Source: Echinococcus granulosus (Eukaryota > Platyhelminthes > Cestoda > Cyclophyllidea > Taeniidae). Taken from it: 51,286 nucleotides of DNA. Positions 47,001 to 51,286 of the stretch are shown one piece after another. Numbering within the stretch: the stretch's first letter is position 1; every line of letters starts with the position of its first letter. A program made the translations under genes and the position numbers. The notes below the pieces were generated by a model. The model had not been told where the DNA came from, ran no database searches, and saw only the letters and a program-made list of their open reading frames with translations. The stretch is from the NCBI RefSeq assembly GCF_000524195.1, contig NW_020170518.1:150712-201997 (forward strand), read 5' to 3'.

Positions 47001-50000
47001 GAATAACCACTAAGAACAATGCAGTCGACGCTCAAAAGCATACTTTTCACCTAGGTTTTAGCTTATGTTCGTGCTTCTGGACTCGCATGGCCTACGCCCC
47101 ATTTAGAGATAATTCCGACACCGCAACGAACAGCGAGGGATGACTAAGCAACTTACTCTGGCTAGAGAGGAGGTAAAAGGGGAGAAGTCGATGGATTTTG
47201 TCCGCCTCGGATCAGTGGGGACATTCACTTGACTCTTTGGTGGAGGAAGGGTGTTTGAGTCAATTGCCACGACACCTGAGGCCTGGTTGCTCGTGGAAGC
47301 ACCGGATAGGCGAATGTACCGACACTTGCCTAGATAAGGACTCTCGTCCACCGTGACGTTGCTAGTGTTGCGAGCCTAGGAAACACCGAAGCCGCTACTT
47401 AATTGGGAATTCAGTAGATGGCCACGTGACATGTAATCACCTTTAACTCAACTGACAATACTATTAAAATCCGTTTGCCTCAGGTGATTGTTTCATGGAT
47501 CACATTATTTGTAACTGTGACAGCATTGTCAGGTGTTTAAGGACACCCGCTCTAATAGGGAAAAGTGGTCAATCAAAAATACACAGACGGACTGCTGCTA
47601 CTATTCTACATTGTGACGATGAAGGGGAATACAATTTGCGCTGAAAAGCCCCTACAACGCAAGAATTTGTGCAGCAATTCACTGTCAACGGAATTGGAAG
47701 TTTTATCGTTTTGATGTGGCGAAATCGCATTATCGTGATTCCTGTATCCCAATCTACTACAATCCCCTACTTTTGGGGGTAACTCCGGAGATAAAAGACT
47801 GAATAACCCCCTATGATACGCTGGTGAAACTGCCGGCAGAATCCCAGTCCGAGAGAGCCAAACAACCAATCTACAGGCTATGTGTGGTGCAACGATGGGT
47901 GTACACGGAAGCTGCTTGCGAGAACATGCTACTAGATCCAGATTTGCACACGCGCGCACGGACACAATAGCATGACCCAGGGGGGAGGTTGATTTTATCT
48001 TCACGAAACCGCACGCGAGAATGCAACCGCACGGGGCGTAAAGTTGCGCCGCGTTTGTTCTAAACTGGTTGATGCTGTACGTATACGCATGTGAGAGTGG
48101 ACTAGCGCGCACCCACACACACAGATGGCCAAACAAAAACGGACAGACGGGGGACAGGCCATACAACGACTGGAAGACTATTGATCCGTACTGCGCGCGC
48201 TACTGTCCCGTGGCCTTGAGACCAGCCAATCACATAGATGGCATGCTTGATCTCGATTAGCACGCATCACTTCGAGCGGGAATACGGAGCTTGTTACCGC
48301 GATTCTGCCTGAAAAGATGACCATCCACCTATTCTCAATAAACGGTACCTGCAAATGAGAGACGAAGTCTTGTGCTTTAGAGGAACCCACATTAGTGCCT
48401 CGACAACGACTAGGTGAGTACGGAATGACGGTGCTTGAAACGACACAAAGTAAAATGGTGTGTGTCACCGGCCCCAAATGGCACATGTGCAGTCACGCGT
48501 CGTCGTGCCTCGAGGATGAGTCATAGGCAGTAGCGGACGTTGACTAATCCAGGGGCCGCAGACTCGGGTAGACAACCGGCAGATCATACAGGTGAAGGCG
48601 ACATTTGTAGGCGTGACTTGAAATTAGGGAATTCCGTGTTCGTATACAGGCAGGCGAAGTTAAATATAGGCAGAAGTGCAAGGCGTGGAGGGGGTGGTAA
48701 ACAACAAGTGTGCAAGTGTACGACCACGGGAAAGTGATTTATGCCGGGCTCTGACATTGAATTCAGCTCCCTTTTAAAAGGCGACGTTTTTGGCTGCGCG
48801 TCCACCAATGAGATCAATAGGCCTCCATCAATGGTGTTCAGCCATTACCTTCTGACCTGATGAGTAATTGGGTGGGAAGAAAGTGGTGCAATCATGTCGT
48901 GTCGATGTGTTGGGGGCTAAATGGTACGTAGCATTACCCAGCTTCCAACCCAGTGGTACTTCTAGCTCCTAAGGCTTCGTTTCACGGCCTGAAAAGGACA
49001 TAAAAGATTCTTCACCAGATTTGCCCCAGAGGGTTAAAAAGCGGGCAAAGTAGCAGTGCCAGGCATACAACCTGGATCAGGAGGGAGGAGGCAGACCTGT
49101 GGACTTGTTTTTGTCACCTTAACGAGGAAGCACTTCAAAGGTGAAAGTTTACTTTCTCCAAACCGAGGTCAGACTTTGCCCGAATTGGTTCATTTCAAGC
49201 ATGCCGTCAGTTGCTTGCTGATGTTATTGAATATCCCTATAAAGTTTGACAGGTGCTTTTTTACGACCTGCTTGCTTATCTGTACTTTAACACATCTTCA
49301 CATCGAAATGTTTGAAAGCAGCTCTGAAGTGGAATAAGATAACGGCAGAAACGACTGAAAGTTCCATTTCCGTACATTTAGCCTGACCAGGTGATTTACG
49401 AAGCACACACCCACCACATGTCTCTTCATTCACAAGACTTATCTGCTCTTGTTGCTACTACTTCACAATAAGATTCAGGAGATCTCGTCTCAGATTCTCC
49501 AGAAAACTGCCGTTGAGGGTATTCTACATGCAATTCATGGGAGGCCATAAAAGGGATATGGAAAGGCTTCTAAAAGCATCAGATGTGAGGTGTTAGCGGC
49601 AGGAGGGAAAGGAGCCCCATTCTGGTCCTGATCAAGAATATAGCTGCCTAAATCGAGGGATTTATGATGACATTGCAAACGCACCACTGCCTGAGTATCC
49701 AACCGATGGTAGCCGCCTTCGCCACCGGCATTCACATCAGGCGGTTTTCCAAGGAAGGCTGCGAGTTTGGTATCTATTTTATAGAAGGCCAACTCCTGCT
49801 CTATTTCGTAATGCTTCAGACAGGCGCGCAGCAGTTCGTCCGACTTGGCACGAAGCTAAAGGACAAATCGAAAAACAAAACCCTCTTTGCCAAGGAATAA
49901 ACCAGTATTTGGATCGTAAACAGCATTAGACACACTTCGGTGTCAAAGAATTCACAGACAGCCTCAAATTATAAAAGATTATTTTAACATTCTACGGCCA

Positions 50001-51262
50001 GATGTGACAACGAACGTTAAAAAGGTTTAGAGTCGTTCAGCAAACAATGATCTCGACCGTGTACTCTCATTAGCTATTGGCACATCACCTCTCCATCTAT
50101 GTGGCGCCTAGGCAGGTTAGCCCGTATTTACCAGTTCATCCTTGACTGCAAGCTCCTTTCGCATTTCCTCCAGCCTCAGGTCCTGTTCAGCCTTTTGTCT
50201 GGCCAATCCTTCAGCGAGGGCCCCACGTCCCTCCGCCTCGATCGATAGGCGTGCCAAACAGTCCGAGAGGTCCGCCACCTCGGCCTCTCTCGATTCCAAT
50301 TGACTGTTGATGCGCGATATCTCACCTAAAGTAAAGCAGCATTTGCTCAAAATACATCGAAGTTTTTTACTTAGATTTTAAAAGAAGAAGTCTTACTTTG
50401 CTCGAACCAACAATCAGCCTCTTTCCGCTCCTCAGGTACAACAATCTGGCCATCCAACAGTGTCAATGATCGCAGATGGAAGATTACGAAAGATCGACAG
50501 CACTGTTTGAAAACAGACTCCTGCTGGTCAGCAGCAGTGCTGAACTTTGAAGGGCAGATATAACTATAATGTGCGTTTCCTGGGTCGGTGGCTGGGTTGC
50601 CTTTTATCACAAGTTCCACTAGGTTCGGAAGACGGCGAAGCTTTGTCAGGCTATGAAGCTATTTTAGGAGCAATAGAGGGCATCGTCACATCTCAGACGC
50701 AAACGATTACACAGAAAAATAATACTTACGTTATCGATTCTATTGTAGCCTACTTGCAGAGACTTAAGAGAAACAAGACTGTGTTGAAACCATGAGGGGA
50801 AATCCTGCACCATGTTGTGATTAAGATAGAGTCTTTGGAGGTTTTTTAGGTTCTCTAACCCATTTAATCGCGACACACAATTGTGATTTAGGTTTAAGCA
50901 CTTTAGTCGGGTAAGGCTTCTTAGGCCTTCGAGACTCTCGATGCCATTACCAGAGACATTGAGAACGGTGAGGTATTTGAGGCCTTCTAGATGTTCCAGG
51001 TACTAAAATTTACAATTCAAAACTGAAAAAGAGAAACTAACCACTATTTTGTATGGTGCGGTAACATTTGCCGTCAGGCAAAGGTGGTGAACAGTAGATA
51101 AGTCCTGTGTTTTAGTGCAACGCCGCAAGAAGTCCTCGTTTATATACTGTACCGGAAATTCTAGAAACAAGCATTAGGGAAACCCAAAGTACTTTTTAAA
51201 GTTCTTGGCAAAGCGCTGAATGCATTTACATCTTTTGTTTCTGTCAGAGAGAGAGAAGACAT
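29072..51262 (-). CDS. CNTRL: centriolin, unit B
   Basis: Exact repeat of the unit A gene. Exons in transcript order: 51262-51193 (uncertain), 51160-51042, 51002-50730, 50658-50397, 50325-50132, 49855-49736, 47375-47157, 46463-46382, [43896-43805, 41826-41796 doubtful], 40191-39932, 39603-39486, 39371-39160, 39072-38974, 38563-38501, 37225-37006, 36927-36680, 36600-36505, 35328-35232, 35134-35021, 34762-34691, 34601-34444, 33722-33669, 33488-33382, 33301-33205, 33106-33000, 32777-32669, 32595-32422, 32341-32258, 32185-32057, 31974-31802, 31288-31112, 31033-30940, 30862-30761, 30689-30620, 30439-30189, 29708-29493, 29405-29238, 29164-29072. No frameshift or stop distinguishes it from unit A. 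Only 24 bp remain between its candidate ATG and the window end, so any 5' exons and the promoter are not visible. Confidence 0.8.
30440..30619 (-). other. GC-AG intron of centriolin, unit B
   Basis: Copy of 4862-5041, with the same GCATGT donor. Confidence 0.6.
33877..34194 (-). other. intronic ORF with one hydrophobic segment, unit B
   Basis: Copy of the ORF at 8299-8616, with the same translation. Confidence 0.2.
38611..38675. repeat. long imperfect inverted repeat, unit B
   Basis: Copy of 13033-13097. Confidence 0.5.
40192..46381 (-). other. long centriolin intronic region, unit B
   Basis: Copy of 14614-20803. It contains the repeat-family member at 45238-45348, the G10 run at 46016-46025 and the hairpin/C11 feature at 46312-46349. 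Confidence 0.5.
47376..49735 (-). other. 2.4-kb centriolin intron, unit B
   Basis: Copy of 21798-24157; no recognisable gene inside. Confidence 0.55.
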
Positions 51263-51286
51263 GACTGAGAAAACGACCTGACTTAT

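Larger units (their letters stand above)
25709..51286. repeat. tandem unit B (25,578 bp), same orientation
   Basis: Second copy, directly abutting unit A with no spacer and no N bases. Its first base corresponds to 131 and its last base to 25708. It is flush with the end of the window. I found no substitution or indel relative to unit A, though I compared translated frames and sampled stretches rather than every base. Confidence 0.97.

Noticed and set aside
1..51286. tRNA, rRNA, CRISPR array, prophage or defence system
   Set aside because: No cloverleaf, ribosomal RNA-like stretch, regularly spaced repeat array or prokaryotic gene cluster was seen. The spliced genes show that this is eukaryotic.

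Overview
The window is animal nuclear DNA: two multi-exon genes with GT-AG introns on opposite strands, and no bacterial operons, ribosome binding sites, CRISPR arrays or tRNAs that I could see. Both genes are ciliary or centriolar, so the source is a ciliated metazoan. Many introns are very short (72-73 nt repeatedly, perhaps one of 32 nt), which would suit a parasitic flatworm, but that placement is inference.

Layout: positions 1-130 are single-copy flank. After that the same 25,578-bp unit appears twice, head to tail (131-25708 and 25709-51286), with no difference in any place I compared. The window ends on the last base of the second unit. Everything described in unit A recurs in unit B at +25,578. 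Either a very recent tandem duplication or excised circle is present, or (my preferred reading) the assembly has duplicated one contig.

Contents of one unit, in unit A coordinates: a 7-exon plus-strand gene at 476-3095 encodes a 574-residue leucine-rich-repeat protein that I recognise as TCTE1/DRC5, the axonemal dynein regulatory complex subunit. A 398-bp convergent gap follows. Then a roughly 37- to 39-exon minus-strand gene runs from its start near 25684 to its stop at 3494. It encodes N-terminal leucine-rich repeats followed by long coiled coils and is recognisable as centriolin (CNTRL). I rebuilt the exons by hand from splice sites and reading phase. The phases join from exon to exon throughout, including one GC-AG intron. 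The weak part is 14614-20803, which holds either one long intron or two small uncertain exons.

Other content is intronic: a decayed dispersed repeat at about 19660-19770, related to the repeat lying across the left edge of unit A; several hairpins; long G and C runs; and one hydrophobic intronic ORF.

The two genes are tail to tail within a unit. At the A/B junction the CNTRL 5' end faces the next TCTE1 5' end, 369 bp apart. I found no new biological system. The unusual feature is the perfect 25.6-kb duplication and the position of its edges.
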